From: an uncultured Eubacteriales bacterium
Lineage (GTDB): Bacteria; Bacillota; Clostridia; Christensenellales; CAG-138
Direction: 5' to 3'
Assembly (NCBI GenBank): GCA_900544965.1
Contig: UQXE01000001.1
Location: 28,026 to 92,025, forward strand
DNA: 64,000 nucleotides
Positions within the stretch are counted from its first letter, which is position 1. Each line of letters opens with the position of its first letter. Positions 26,564 to 35,606 of the stretch are shown here, in pieces. The notes beneath the pieces were generated by a model. That model worked only from the letters and a program-made list of their open reading frames with translations. It ran no database searches and had not been told where the DNA came from. A program made the translations under genes and the position numbers.

Positions 26564-27130
26564 CTAACTTATAGCCGGTTGTTGGGCCGCCTGATGAGAT
26601 GGATTTACCACCAGAATCCTTACATCCGTTACCTGAATGCCTGAATATTTCTCTATATGCTCCTTCAGGCTATGCGACAGTTCGTCCGTAAACTCTGGAA
26701 TGTTGGTTTCCGGCATGAGCGCTATCTTTATATTTACGTTAATTCCTTGAGCCGATGCTCCAATCGCCGTAACACACTCGCGGATCTGCTTTTGCGACTT
26801 GCAAAACCTCTGCGCCATATCGTCGAGGGCGGCAAGCGCTATATATGTAGTCCCTACTTCCGAAGCCCTTATCAACGCCGCGCTTAGCGCCGATTGTTTT
26901 TGACCTGAAACCCCAAAGAACAGCAGTCTTATTGCGATTATAAGCAAAAGCAATCCTATAACCCCCGTCATAAGCGCCCCAACAGGCCCTGTGTATGGAT
27001 AGCTAAGCACGCTGTCAACCATCTGTGCGCTTATAAATCCTGCCGCCATACCTATCAGTGCCAGTGCGACGGCGATCACAACAATAAGCAAAAGTGCCAG
27101 AAGTATTTTATCAAACAGTTTCGGCTTCAT
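26564..27130 (-). CDS. amaP: Alkaline shock response membrane anchor protein AmaP
   Basis: A 188-residue protein with two N-terminal membrane segments (about 9-33 and 49-72), then an Asp23-like soluble domain (VGTTYIALAALDDMAQRF, INVNIKIALMPETNIPE, VTDVRILV). AmaP proteins tether Asp23 to the membrane. It lies between asp23 and the DUF2273 gene. Confidence 0.88.
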   Translation of the reverse strand: MKPKLFDKILLALLLIVVIAVALALIGMAAGFISAQMVDSVLSYPYTGPVGALMTGVIGLLLLIIAIRLLFFGVSGQKQSALSAALIRASEVGTTYIALAALDDMAQRFCKSQKQIRECVTAIGASAQGINVNIKIALMPETNIPEFTDELSHSLKEHIEKYSGIQVTDVRILVVNPSHQAAQQPAIS

Positions 27131-27228
27131 TTCCGTTTCTCCTTCAGAATATCATATTCGGACGGACACCTTAACGGCTCCGCCCGAATCCTCTTCTATT
27201 TGTTATTCAATGCTGTTGGAACAAAGAA

Positions 27229-27636
27229 CTATTCGCCGGATTCCGGCAGCTGCTTATCCTCCGGTTTTGCGAAGTTTATAGCCTGTACAAACATATTAAC
27301 GCGGACAACTCTCAGCCCTGTCATGGTTTCAACCGCATTCTTAACTTCCTGTTGAACCTTTGAGCATACCTCGTGGATGCGATATCCATATTCAATTACT
27401 ACACTGAGGTCAATCGCTGTCTCCTCCGTGCCGACTTCAACCTTCACGCCCTTTGTAAGGTTCTTTTTGCCAAACATCTCGGTAAAACCTTCGACCATGT
27501 TGCCGCTCATGGATGTCACGCCCTTAACTTCCGCCGCAGCAAGTCCGGCGATGGTGGCAACCACGTCGGGAGCGAACACTATCTTTCCACCCTCGTTTGA
27601 GAGTACATCGGTGCTGATATCATTTTCGGGTGTCAT
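27229..27636 (-). CDS. Asp23/Gls24 family envelope stress protein
   Basis: A 135-residue soluble Asp23 domain: IVFAPDVVATIAGLAAAEVKGV, AIDLSVVIEYGYRIHEVCSK, VETMTGLRVVRVNMFVQAI. Asp23 proteins coat the inner face of the membrane via AmaP and respond to envelope or alkaline stress. It is the first gene of the three-gene unit, with AAGGAGG before the start and a clear promoter upstream. Confidence 0.92.
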   Translation of the reverse strand: MTPENDISTDVLSNEGGKIVFAPDVVATIAGLAAAEVKGVTSMSGNMVEGFTEMFGKKNLTKGVKVEVGTEETAIDLSVVIEYGYRIHEVCSKVQQEVKNAVETMTGLRVVRVNMFVQAINFAKPEDKQLPESGE

Positions 27637-27672
27637 AGTTATTTCCTCCTTATTGGGTATAATCTCTTACGT

Positions 27673-27686
27673 GTGGATTAATCCAC
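27673..27686. promoter_or_regulatory. 14-bp perfect palindrome, candidate operator of the asp23 operon
   Basis: GTGGATTAATCCAC is its own reverse complement. It lies about 7-20 bases downstream of the expected transcription start of the asp23 promoter, a position where a bound repressor would block initiation or early elongation. Confidence 0.55.
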
Positions 27687-27699
27687 CGATTATATAATC

Positions 27700-27727
27700 A
27701 TTATACCAGAAAACACCGTTAATGCAA
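27700..27727 (-). promoter_or_regulatory. Probable asp23 operon promoter
   Basis: On the minus strand TTGCAT (27722-27727), a 16-base spacer and TATAAT (27700-27705) with an upstream TGG form a good sigma-A promoter. Confidence 0.68.
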
Positions 27728-27755
27728 TCAAAAACATTAAACAAAGGTGTTTTTT
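27710..27755. terminator. Terminator-like inverted repeat between spoIIIAH and asp23
   Basis: AAAACACC (27710-27717) pairs with GGTGTTTT (27746-27753) across a 28-base loop. It overlaps the asp23 promoter. The T run is longer on the plus strand; for the spoIIIA transcript the run is only TTTT. Confidence 0.5.
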
Positions 27756-27774
27756 CTGAAAAGATTGGACACGA

Positions 27775-28308
27775 TCAGTTATTTGCGCTTACCTTGATGT
27801 TTTGGGCCTCCTCTCCTGTTTCGCGTTTTACTATATCAAGTATTTGAGCCACATCCTCATTGGTAAGCGTTGAGGCGTCGACAATCACATTGACCGACCC
27901 ATAGTGAAAGGTAACCGCCGCGTCCGTAAAACCTTTCGCCTTTAACAGGCTCTCAATGGTAAACTCCTTTTCCATACAATCCACTATTTCAGTCATCTGC
28001 TCCTGCGCATCCTTAAGGGTTTCAGCGTCTGTGTTCTCGTTATTGATAATGGCGTTGAGGTATTCAATCTCCCTGTTTCGTGTTTGCTCACGGCTGGTTC
28101 TGAAATCTGCAAAGTAATTCGTACCGGCGCTCGACTGTATTGAAGTATCAATATCCGTCCCGCCGGCTGAATGCGTCGGCGGCGGACTGGGCGCGGGAGA
28201 GGATGTTTGACCGTTGAGCTGTACGTTTAAGTATACGGCTCCAATAAGCAGCGCGGCTACCACCGCAATAATTCCGACCGTTCTGGCGTTTACCTTTAGC
28301 TTTTTCAT
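27775..28308 (-). CDS. spoIIIAH: Stage III sporulation protein AH
   Basis: A 177-residue protein with an N-terminal membrane helix (about 10-27), a proline/serine linker and the YscJ/FliF-like domain (VTFHYGSVNVIVDAS near the C-terminus). In Bacillus it forms a ring in the outer forespore membrane and binds SpoIIQ across the intermembrane space. The start at 28308 has GGAAGGTG upstream; the longer frame only adds a non-conserved tail. Confidence 0.93.
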   Translation of the reverse strand: MKKLKVNARTVGIIAVVAALLIGAVYLNVQLNGQTSSPAPSPPPTHSAGGTDIDTSIQSSAGTNYFADFRTSREQTRNREIEYLNAIINNENTDAETLKDAQEQMTEIVDCMEKEFTIESLLKAKGFTDAAVTFHYGSVNVIVDASTLTNEDVAQILDIVKRETGEEAQNIKVSANN

Positions 28309-28328
28309 AATATTAGCACCTTCCTTTT

Positions 28329-28895
28329 CTATTGTTCCATTTCGAATACTTCTATGCAATCGTCATCTATCCCAAGCACCGTCTTAACGGCATATTGCAA
28401 ATTCAGCTTTACTGCTATATCCTCAGCGCCCTCAGCTACAACTATTACGCCGCGCACAAGCGGCTGCACCTCCGTAAGCACGATCGGTTCGTTCCCGCCA
28501 TTCTTAGATATTGTTGCCGGAGAAGAGGATTCGGTATTGGTCTGCGACTCGCTCCCATCGCTGCCTGACGAGCTGTTTTGCTGTGTATCAGTGGACATCG
28601 CCGGTACCAGCCTTGATGTAGTTTCATATGTAATCATCACTTCAACCCTTCCAACGCCCTTTATGCCCGACAGCGTTTTTGCAAGCCGCTCTTCCAATCC
28701 TGATTCAGTAGAGACTGAAACCTCTGATACCACTACATCGTTGTCTTTTGGTTCTTCAGGGCTTTTGGGTATAATTGTAGATACATATATAAGCACCGCG
28801 GCCAGGCCCAGCGCTACATATATTGCTATCTCCAGTTTTTTATTGCCTTTTATTTTGGCAATCAGCGTATCCCACATCTTCGTTTTGCCCTGCAT
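28329..28895 (-). CDS. spoIIIAG: Stage III sporulation protein AG
   Basis: A 188-residue protein with one membrane helix (about 20-43) and a secretin-ring-like domain (LSGIKGVGRVEVMITYET, LVRGVIVVAEGAEDIAVKLN, VKTVLGIDDDCIEVFEM). SpoIIIAG forms a large ring, part of the mother-cell to forespore channel. A serine-rich insert (QNSSSGSDGSESQTNTESSS) interrupts the middle. Confidence 0.92.
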   Translation of the reverse strand: MQGKTKMWDTLIAKIKGNKKLEIAIYVALGLAAVLIYVSTIIPKSPEEPKDNDVVVSEVSVSTESGLEERLAKTLSGIKGVGRVEVMITYETTSRLVPAMSTDTQQNSSSGSDGSESQTNTESSSPATISKNGGNEPIVLTEVQPLVRGVIVVAEGAEDIAVKLNLQYAVKTVLGIDDDCIEVFEMEQ

Positions 28896-28914
28896 TTAAT
28901 CTCACCTCCCGCGT

Positions 28915-29085
28915 CTAAAAGTAAAACAGGCTGACAATAGGCTCCGCAATGGTTAAAAGCACCGCCATATCTATGACCTTCTCCGCGCTGGATTTCAGCT
29001 TTCCATCGGGCAGCGCGAACTTTAGAAGCATCGCAGTTATGGATACCGCCGCAATCTTTATAATCTGTTGATATATCCATTCCAT
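28915..29085 (-). CDS. spoIIIAF: Very short stage III sporulation protein AF (56 aa)
   Basis: In the place of spoIIIAF stands a frame of only 56 residues: two hydrophobic helices (about 6-24 and 36-55) joined by a polar loop LPDGKLKSSAEK. Family members usually carry a further soluble domain of well over 100 residues after this hairpin. Here a stop follows SLFYF and spoIIIAG begins 20 bases later, so no hidden remnant of the domain exists. The start at 29085 follows the spoIIIAE stop by four bases. Confidence 0.75.
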   Translation of the reverse strand: MEWIYQQIIKIAAVSITAMLLKFALPDGKLKSSAEKVIDMAVLLTIAEPIVSLFYF

Positions 29086-29089
29086 ATCA

Positions 29090-30280
29090 TCACCCACTTA
29101 TATATATGTTTCCCGTACCGATGATTATGCCAATCGTTATTATAAACATAAGACCGCAGCCTATCACCGCCGCGAACAGGTATCCCGCGATATCGGCCAC
29201 CGACGACAGCATTTTTGGAAGGCTTGAAGAGGCAATGGGTTCGCATATAGCGGCAGCTATTCTAAGGGTAAACATTGTGCACGCTATCTGAATAAGCGGT
29301 GACGCTACGCGGCCCACGGCTATTAAAATTGAAGCTATTCCCGCCGCGTTTTTCACGATCATTGAGCATCCCATAACAGTATCTACCGTGCCTGAAACCA
29401 TGCCTCCAATTATCGGGACAAATTTATCTATGGCGAACTTTGCCGTCTTTAGCGAAAGGCCGCTTACCGAAGATACGGCTATCCCCGAAATCGCGGTTAT
29501 GCCAATATATAGCGTAAACATGAACCCCAGTATCCATTTAGCCGAATTTTTACTTAGAGAGTATAGCTGGCCAAGCTGTGCCCGTCCAGTCAAGTTGTTG
29601 ATAAGAGCCAGAACGCCCCCGGCGAGCACAATGGGCACTATCAGGGACTGAATTACCTTGATTACTGTGCTGCTCAAAAAGGCCAGAAGAGGGCTTATTG
29701 CGGCATTTGCCTCTATTCCTCCCGCTGCGGACAGCATGGTGGTCATTACAGGCAATACAGCTTCTGTAAGATTGGCTATCCCCCCTATTGCTTTTCCCGC
29801 TATACCCGCCATACGCCCCAATGCATATACGACCAAGCCTACCGCTAGCCCATAGCAGATAAAGCCCGTCAATGTCTTTAGCCCGCTTTTCTCCTTTCCG
29901 CCTATAAGTATATCCGCGAATCCGCCTATAAGCGCCGAACAGAGAAAGCCGGCAAGCAGCCCAAGGTTTGACGCCAACTCGGACCGCACCATCCCCAGAA
30001 TTGATTCCAACGTTTCCCCGGGTTCAATCGCCGCTTCACCGGCCGCCTGTTGATATATAATATCCGAAGCTGTTTCGCCCTTAAACACATCCCATTCCAT
30101 CGCGTCCAGCTCGGACTGCCACTCAGACAGATCGTAACCTCCAAGCTGCGACCGGATTTCCCAATCGATGTCTTCAATCGTATCGCTTTCAACATTGTCG
30201 TCCGCCGCCAACACGTAAGCGGGCAACATCAAAAGCATTATGACGGCCAGCAGCAGCATTCTGACATGGGTCCTGATCAT
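29090..30280 (-). CDS. spoIIIAE: Stage III sporulation protein AE
   Basis: A 396-residue polytopic membrane protein with an N-terminal signal-like helix (LLLAVIMLLMLPAYVLAA), a soluble stretch, and six or more membrane segments. GLSLKTAKFAIDKFVPIIGGMVSGTVDTVMG is the best conserved block. It is the largest membrane component of the SpoIIIA channel. It overlaps spoIIIAD by four bases. Confidence 0.95.
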   Translation of the reverse strand: MIRTHVRMLLLAVIMLLMLPAYVLAADDNVESDTIEDIDWEIRSQLGGYDLSEWQSELDAMEWDVFKGETASDIIYQQAAGEAAIEPGETLESILGMVRSELASNLGLLAGFLCSALIGGFADILIGGKEKSGLKTLTGFICYGLAVGLVVYALGRMAGIAGKAIGGIANLTEAVLPVMTTMLSAAGGIEANAAISPLLAFLSSTVIKVIQSLIVPIVLAGGVLALINNLTGRAQLGQLYSLSKNSAKWILGFMFTLYIGITAISGIAVSSVSGLSLKTAKFAIDKFVPIIGGMVSGTVDTVMGCSMIVKNAAGIASILIAVGRVASPLIQIACTMFTLRIAAAICEPIASSSLPKMLSSVADIAGYLFAAVIGCGLMFIITIGIIIGTGNIYISG

Positions 30281-30663
30281 GGCACCAGCTCCAGAATCAT
30301 ATCCAATATTGAAAATGCGGTCGGCGCCGCCGCAAGCAGGATCATAACCCTTCCGGCAAGCTCGACTTTGGACGCTATTGCGCTTTCACCCGCATCCGTA
30401 CATATCTGCGCCGCAAGCTGGATTATATACGCTATTCCCACTACCTTGAATATCAGCATGATGTAATCGCTGTTAAGGCCATAGCTGGCGGCGGCGTTTT
30501 TTACGGTATCAACAAACCCGGTAATCTCCCCCACCACAACTATGAGCAGCGTAATACCTGCCGCTATACTCACCTGTATCGCCATCTCCGGCTTGTACGA
30601 CCGTATCACCATCACAAGCGTAACCGCGATAATCGCAATTCCCACTATTTTGAATATTGCCAT
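30277..30663 (-). CDS. spoIIIAD: Stage III sporulation protein AD
   Basis: A 128-residue protein with four hydrophobic segments; YGLNSDYIMLIFKVVGIAYI and SAIASKVELAGRVMILLAAAP are conserved. SpoIIIAD and AC are related membrane subunits of the channel base. Confidence 0.95.
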   Translation of the reverse strand: MAIFKIVGIAIIAVTLVMVIRSYKPEMAIQVSIAAGITLLIVVVGEITGFVDTVKNAAASYGLNSDYIMLIFKVVGIAYIIQLAAQICTDAGESAIASKVELAGRVMILLAAAPTAFSILDMILELVP

Positions 30664-30677
30664 ATCTAATCACCCAT

Positions 30678-30875
30678 TTAATACAGGCCAAAAATTCGCG
30701 ACACGCTGTCAAAGAGCGCCCCTATCTGATTTAAAACCATCATCAGAGCTATTATAATGCCAGCCAGCGCCGTTATCATCGCTATATCGTCGCGTCCGGT
30801 CTGTTTCAAAAGCTGACAGGCCACAGCGACAAGTATCCCTATACCCGCAATCTTAAGTATTATGTCAATCCCCAT
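30678..30875 (-). CDS. spoIIIAC: Stage III sporulation protein AC
   Basis: A 65-residue protein with two membrane helices (about 5-23 and 31-60), containing KIAGIGILVAVACQLLKQ and GRDDIAMITALAGIIIAL. The start at 30875 (MGIDIILK) matches the family length and has GGAAG upstream; the longer frame overlaps spoIIIAB. Confidence 0.95.
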   Translation of the reverse strand: MGIDIILKIAGIGILVAVACQLLKQTGRDDIAMITALAGIIIALMMVLNQIGALFDSVSRIFGLY

Positions 30876-30891
30876 TGTCTTCCTCCGTAGC

Positions 30892-31395
30892 CTAGAGTAT
30901 AAGTATCGCCGCAGCCAGTCCGGTAAGCGCGCCAAGCGAACTGTAGAGCCGCTCTTTAACCGAAAGTTCCTTTGAAAGGGCGTCTATAGCCCCCGTAAGC
31001 TGCAAAATCGCAAGCTCCGCCTGCCTTAGCTGGCCGCTTAAGTCGCTTGTCCCCAATCCCTTTGCAAAGTCGGCTAATATCCTTCTTTCCTCAGCGCTCA
31101 GGCGCATAAACTCCTGTCTGCTGCTCTCCACCATGCGCCACGCGTCTCCGGCCGCGCTGCTGCCGTCCATATTGTCGCAAAGAAGCCTCCATATTTCAGC
31201 ATCCTTGAAGTTGGAATAATCGGAAATCAGGCTTTTTATCGGGCGTAGGGTAAACTCAAGCTGGTTTTTTATCTGTTCTATGTCATATTTCATATTCTGC
31301 AGAAAACCCAGCCTCGACTTAATATCCCATGCTTTGCTCATGCCAAACAAGGCGCAAACTGCAAATATCATGGCCGCGGAAATGTACCTAAGCAT
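30892..31395 (-). CDS. spoIIIAB: Stage III sporulation protein AB
   Basis: A 167-residue protein with a membrane helix at each end and a helical soluble middle, related to type II secretion F proteins. LRPIKSLISDY and LSAEERRILADFAKGLGTSDL are recognisable. It overlaps spoIIIAA by eight bases. Confidence 0.92.
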   Translation of the reverse strand: MLRYISAAMIFAVCALFGMSKAWDIKSRLGFLQNMKYDIEQIKNQLEFTLRPIKSLISDYSNFKDAEIWRLLCDNMDGSSAAGDAWRMVESSRQEFMRLSAEERRILADFAKGLGTSDLSGQLRQAELAILQLTGAIDALSKELSVKERLYSSLGALTGLAAAILIL

Positions 31396-32320
31396 TTATA
31401 TTCACCTTCAATCCCGCATATGCCGGCTCCTCGCGGGCATGTATTCCAAACTGATCTCTAGTCAATCTCAGCACCTTTTTAAAGGCCCCTTCGCTAAGCA
31501 GCGCATTCATCGACGGTCTTGACCTCAGCTCTGCCATGTCCGAGGCGTGGGCGCTAGCTATTAGCGCTATGCCGCAGTTGACCGCCTCAAGCGCCGCGGC
31601 TGCGTCCCTGTCATTTCCCAGCTCGTCCGTAAGGAGTATCTCAGGGGACATGGAACGCACAGCCATCATCATGCCGTCAGCCTTTGGGCATCCTGTCAAT
31701 ATGTCGGTACGGCAGCCCAGATCCAGGCTGGCAATACCGTTTACGCTTCCCGAAAGCTCGTTCCTTTCGTCCACAACACAAACCTTTTTGGGTATTACTC
31801 CCACGCCGTCGCTAAACCTCCTTGCAATATCGCGAAGCGCCGTTGTCTTGCCTGTTCCAGGCGGGGATATAAGCAGCGACGATACCGGACGCCCAAACCC
31901 ATCTATAAGCGATTTTATGATATGCTTTGCGGCATCCCTGACCTCGCGGGCAATCCTTATGTTAAATCCAGTTACGTCAGCCAGGCGTTTTATATGCCCT
32001 CGTTCCGTGATGGCCCTTCCACAAAGGCCTATACGGCAACCGCCTATTGTAACAAAGCCCTGCTTCAGTTCCTCCTCCCTGGCGTAGATCGAGTGTTCGC
32101 ATATATTGATAAGCAATCGGGCACAATCGTCCGCTGTTGCCACGATGTCCGATATCATCTCGTCCCCATCCGAGTATATTAGCTGAACCTGCCTGTTGAC
32201 CCGTATACGTATCTCCTCAAGCGCTCTTTGAGCGTTTACGGAAACAAGTATTTGGCTTAGCCGCGGCGGGAATATGTACTTTAACTCATTGTCCAATGAT
32301 CTATAGGTAGTATTAAGCAT
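31388..32320 (-). CDS. spoIIIAA: Stage III sporulation protein AA (ATPase)
   Basis: A 310-residue secretion-type ATPase, the energy source of the SpoIIIA-SpoIIQ channel. Walker A is in SPPGTGKTTALRDIARR, a Walker B-like stretch is EILLTDELGND, and VVDERNELSG follows. It is the first gene of the operon. The start at 32320 has AAAGGAGGA at good spacing; the longer frame runs into the leader hairpin. Confidence 0.95.
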   Translation of the reverse strand: MLNTTYRSLDNELKYIFPPRLSQILVSVNAQRALEEIRIRVNRQVQLIYSDGDEMISDIVATADDCARLLINICEHSIYAREEELKQGFVTIGGCRIGLCGRAITERGHIKRLADVTGFNIRIAREVRDAAKHIIKSLIDGFGRPVSSLLISPPGTGKTTALRDIARRFSDGVGVIPKKVCVVDERNELSGSVNGIASLDLGCRTDILTGCPKADGMMMAVRSMSPEILLTDELGNDRDAAAALEAVNCGIALIASAHASDMAELRSRPSMNALLSEGAFKKVLRLTRDQFGIHAREEPAYAGLKVNINA

Positions 32321-32351
32321 CGCATGTCCTCCTTTGTTAGAGTTTATGAAA

Positions 32352-32378
32352 GCGGACACGCGATTATCACGTGCCCGC
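32352..32378 (-). promoter_or_regulatory. Hairpin in the spoIIIA leader
   Basis: On the minus strand GCGGGCACG pairs with CGTGTCCGC (nine pairs, one G-U) just upstream of the spoIIIAA ribosome binding site. It has only three Ts after it. It may tune translation or stabilise the transcript. No clear sigma-E promoter could be assigned upstream. Confidence 0.4.
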
Positions 32379-32554
32379 CCAAAAGGATGCATATGTTTAT
32401 TTTATACCTTATCAATTAGGATTAGGGTTCTATCAGGCTGGCTATAGGCTTCATAAGTCATTAGCCGCTTCAAATAGGCAATAGATTATTAAGGCCGTTT
32501 TTAAGTTTTGCTTAACCTCCGGCAATCTTGACTACTTAACTGTATTGAAATATA

Positions 32555-33472
32555 TCATGCTGCGGAATTCCGTCGATCAGCAGTTGATCCGTAGAAAACG
32601 AACAGTTGAAGTAGCCCCTTATCCGTTATAAAATTTATCCTGTCTGTCATATTTGTGCTTGTAAGTTGAATCATCGAACCCTCCTTGAGCTCTATCGGCC
32701 TGTACTCATCCTCGTCAGAACCGATTAACTCATACGCGTCAAAATCCTTTTTTATAAGATGATATTTGTATTCCTTATTGTATTCCATTATATTATAATA
32801 GTGATTCGTTTGCACAAGCGTATCGCTTGTAAACGCATACTTCATCCTGCAGCACTTTGTGCCTGCTACTTCATAGAGAGATTCCATCGTCACAAACCCT
32901 CTTTCAACGCTTACAGGATAACCCCTCATCATTATGCAAAAATTGTTAATGTTTGAGAAATAGGTGCAACTTTCTTCCGATTCCCCCAGAAAACAGTGAA
33001 TAACAGCATCGTTCTTCCCGTCCCCGTTTAGATCGGTAATTGCCGCATATGCGCCAACATATGGCATAGGTTCACCTATTTTGATCCGGGCTTAATATGG
33101 ACCGTCTTGAGTCAGGATCAACTGATAACCCGTCAAAGGCGTATTTGCCCTTTCGGCCTTCAGCGAATATCTAACCTGCCCAAGCTTTATAGTTTCTCCC
33201 AGATTTATATAGGCTATATCTATATCGTCTTTTACATCCTCGATTTTGTAGACGGGCTGCCAATCATGACCATCTGCAAAGCCGCCTGCTTCATCCTCCT
33301 TTGGGTTTTCATCTGATTGTCCTTCCACATTGGATTTGCTTGCATCCGCTATGGAAGACTTTGCCGTTTCCAAGGGAACACGCATAAGGTTATCAGCTTT
33401 ATTGCATCCGTATAAACACAGCATGTCCAATACAAGGACTATAATTATTGTTATTATATGATGTTTAAATAA
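32555..33472 (-). pseudogene. Decayed lipoprotein gene, paralog of the neighbour at 33678
   Basis: Two adjacent frames, 33430-33092 and 33067-32555, are parts of one gene in the same frame, interrupted by a TAA at 33092-33094. Read through the stop, the product aligns along its whole length with the 330-residue lipoprotein next door (IDIAYINLGETIKLG with MEVHFINIGESVDVG; GAYAAITDLNGDGK with GAYAAIVDLNGDGK; STNMTDRINF with STNLIDRINF). Upstream, the frame also encodes the expected lipoprotein signal (KHHIITIIIVLVLDMLCLYGC), but there is no start codon: the codon five bases after GGGGAAAGG is TTA (33470-33472). Two independent lesions make it a pseudogene unless the stop is a sequencing error. 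Confidence 0.8.
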
Positions 33473-33677
33473 TTCTGCCTTTCCCCGTTCGCTTTAAATT
33501 TTAAGCGTTAATTCGAACCTGTAAACTGTAATAATCATTAAGTGTGGATCGTTGAATATATATTTTCTAATGATTGACTCTTTTGCGATTGCATGATGGG
33601 CCTGTTCAAACCGCTCATGGATAAATATGCTTGGCATCAAACAATTTATATAGTATGAGGACTATCCGCCTTAATCA

Positions 33678-34670
33678 TCATCCCGGCCAAGATAATTCAT
33701 AGGAATCAAATATCTCCTCCTGTGGAACTCCGTTAATTAGCCTGTCCCAGGTGAAAAACGAATAATTGAAATAGCCTTCAAGCCCGCCTTCAGTCTTGAA
33801 ATTAATCCTGTCTATTAGATTTGTGCTGATTACCTGAAGCTTTGTCCCTGCCTTTAAAGTAATCGGGCTATATGAACCCGTACCGGCGTCCTTTAGCATA
33901 AAGGCTTCAAAGTCCTTAATTACCGTATGATATTTGGGGGCACAGCCGTCCTCGACAACTATATCGAAAAACATGCTGCTCTGCACCATCATTTCATTCG
34001 AGTAAGCATATCTCATCGTAACACACTTAGCGCTTATAATATTATCAAAGAACATTTTTAAAGTTATATAGCCCTCTTCTATGTCTACTGGATACTTTTC
34101 TAAGCATGAGCGTACAAAGCCAAACGTTCCATCCCACACATAGGTATCGGAGGTTAACGGAGCGTCAATGTCCATATGCTGCGCCTCTATTATAACGTCG
34201 TCCAGTTTCCCATCCCCGTTGAGATCAACAATTGCGGCATAAGCGCCTTCGAACATCCTTGGGCTTCCTATCTCATGGTCATAGCCGTCCTGACTCAGCA
34301 TCAGCTGATAGAGTCCATCCCGAACCTGTGTTGCCCACAGCTTATACTTATACCCGCCCACATCAACCGACTCGCCTATGTTTATAAAATGAACCTCCAT
34401 ATCATCCTGTATATTCGGTCTTTTCTGTATTATATTCCAATCGCTATAATCATCAACTTCCTTCAGCGGCTCATCAATATCGTTTAACGGGCTCTGCGCT
34501 GCCGTTCGTGTTTGCCCTTCGGTGGCATCCGGCGTAGCCCCAGGGCTAAAGGTGGAATTCATTGTTTGCCCCCCTATCGCTTCACTATCCTCTGGTATAC
34601 AGCTGATTAATAAAACCGCACATGCCAATATTGAAATCGCCAATAACAGACCTAATGTTTTTTTACTCAT
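33678..34670 (-). CDS. Lipoprotein of unknown function
   Basis: A 330-residue lipoprotein: signal peptide with lipobox LLISC (Cys24), a low-complexity Ser/Thr/Pro linker and a soluble domain with YAAIVDLNGDGKLDDVI, an FG-GAP or dockerin-like calcium loop. It probably sits on the outer face of the membrane. Function unknown. It is preceded by AAAGGAG. A broken paralog lies directly downstream, so the pair arose by tandem duplication. Confidence 0.82.
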   Translation of the reverse strand: MSKKTLGLLLAISILACAVLLISCIPEDSEAIGGQTMNSTFSPGATPDATEGQTRTAAQSPLNDIDEPLKEVDDYSDWNIIQKRPNIQDDMEVHFINIGESVDVGGYKYKLWATQVRDGLYQLMLSQDGYDHEIGSPRMFEGAYAAIVDLNGDGKLDDVIIEAQHMDIDAPLTSDTYVWDGTFGFVRSCLEKYPVDIEEGYITLKMFFDNIISAKCVTMRYAYSNEMMVQSSMFFDIVVEDGCAPKYHTVIKDFEAFMLKDAGTGSYSPITLKAGTKLQVISTNLIDRINFKTEGGLEGYFNYSFFTWDRLINGVPQEEIFDSYELSWPG

Positions 34671-34870
34671 TTAAAACTCCTTTCTCAAGAAAAAACAACT
34701 GTTTCTTATCCATCTATTACTCTTACTGAAAGGTATAATTATTAATAATAAATCTATGAATTATATTATAATATAACAATTAAATTAATTACTTATCAAG
34801 TCTATGCCAAACTTATTGATAATTGCGGCACATTCATCAAACATTAAGATGCCTGCGCCGCCAACCTTAT

Positions 34871-35377
34871 CTAGTCAATATAGGCGCAGTAATCCAGAAT
34901 AACATTGCCCGCTTGATCAGCTACAGTATATCTGGGGCAATTATACCTCTCAACAAACCAGGCGGAAGGCTTCACCTTCCATCCCTGTTCCGCGAATTTT
35001 TTCATACAATCGTTATGCACGTCCATGCCAAAGAGCTCTCCCGAATTTTCCTTTCCATATACGTAGCACACGCCTAGATCCCCCTCGGCCACTAAAACCG
35101 ATTCGAATCCTTCTGGAGCCGTATCCTCGGGCGACATCAATACGCCTATCCAATACTCAACGCCATCTTCAGAAAGCCGCATCATGCCGACATAATCGTC
35201 GCTTATGCGTTCTATTCCACCGCACTGCTTAAGGTCGTTAAAATAACCCCTCTGAAACCACTCCTGCCATTTCTCGGAGTAGGAGCCATACCTATCCCTG
35301 TCCTTATCTCCATATCTCTTGCCGATAAGCTTCAGCTCAGGCATATGCTCCTTAAATACCTTGATTATCTCTGCCAT
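34871..35377 (-). CDS. GyrI-like effector-binding domain protein
   Basis: A 168-residue stand-alone protein resembling the GyrI/AraC effector-binding fold: KLIGKRYGDKDRDRYGSYSEKWQEWFQ, GVEYWIGVLMSPEDTAPEGFE, and C-terminal WFVERYNCPRYTV. Such domains bind small amphipathic or cationic molecules. No DNA-binding domain is attached. The assignment is by general pattern only. It stands alone between the lipoprotein genes and folD. Confidence 0.65.
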   Translation of the reverse strand: MAEIIKVFKEHMPELKLIGKRYGDKDRDRYGSYSEKWQEWFQRGYFNDLKQCGGIERISDDYVGMMRLSEDGVEYWIGVLMSPEDTAPEGFESVLVAEGDLGVCYVYGKENSGELFGMDVHNDCMKKFAEQGWKVKPSAWFVERYNCPRYTVADQAGNVILDYCAYID

Positions 35378-35606
35378 TGCGCATCTCCTTTAGTATTTAA
35401 TTTGAATATTTAAAATATAGCATGTTAGCCAGCGTAACGCCATAGTTCAGCTTTTTTATATGCTTTAACGAACTCGGTAAAAAACACAACATATCAGTGT
35501 TTCTGCTAAGCAGAAGTCGGCCAAAGCGGTTAACTACCATCTCCCTAATGTCTTATAACGCTTGGTATATAGCCGTTGGTTCCATCCGCCGCCCTGTCCC
35601 ATATCA

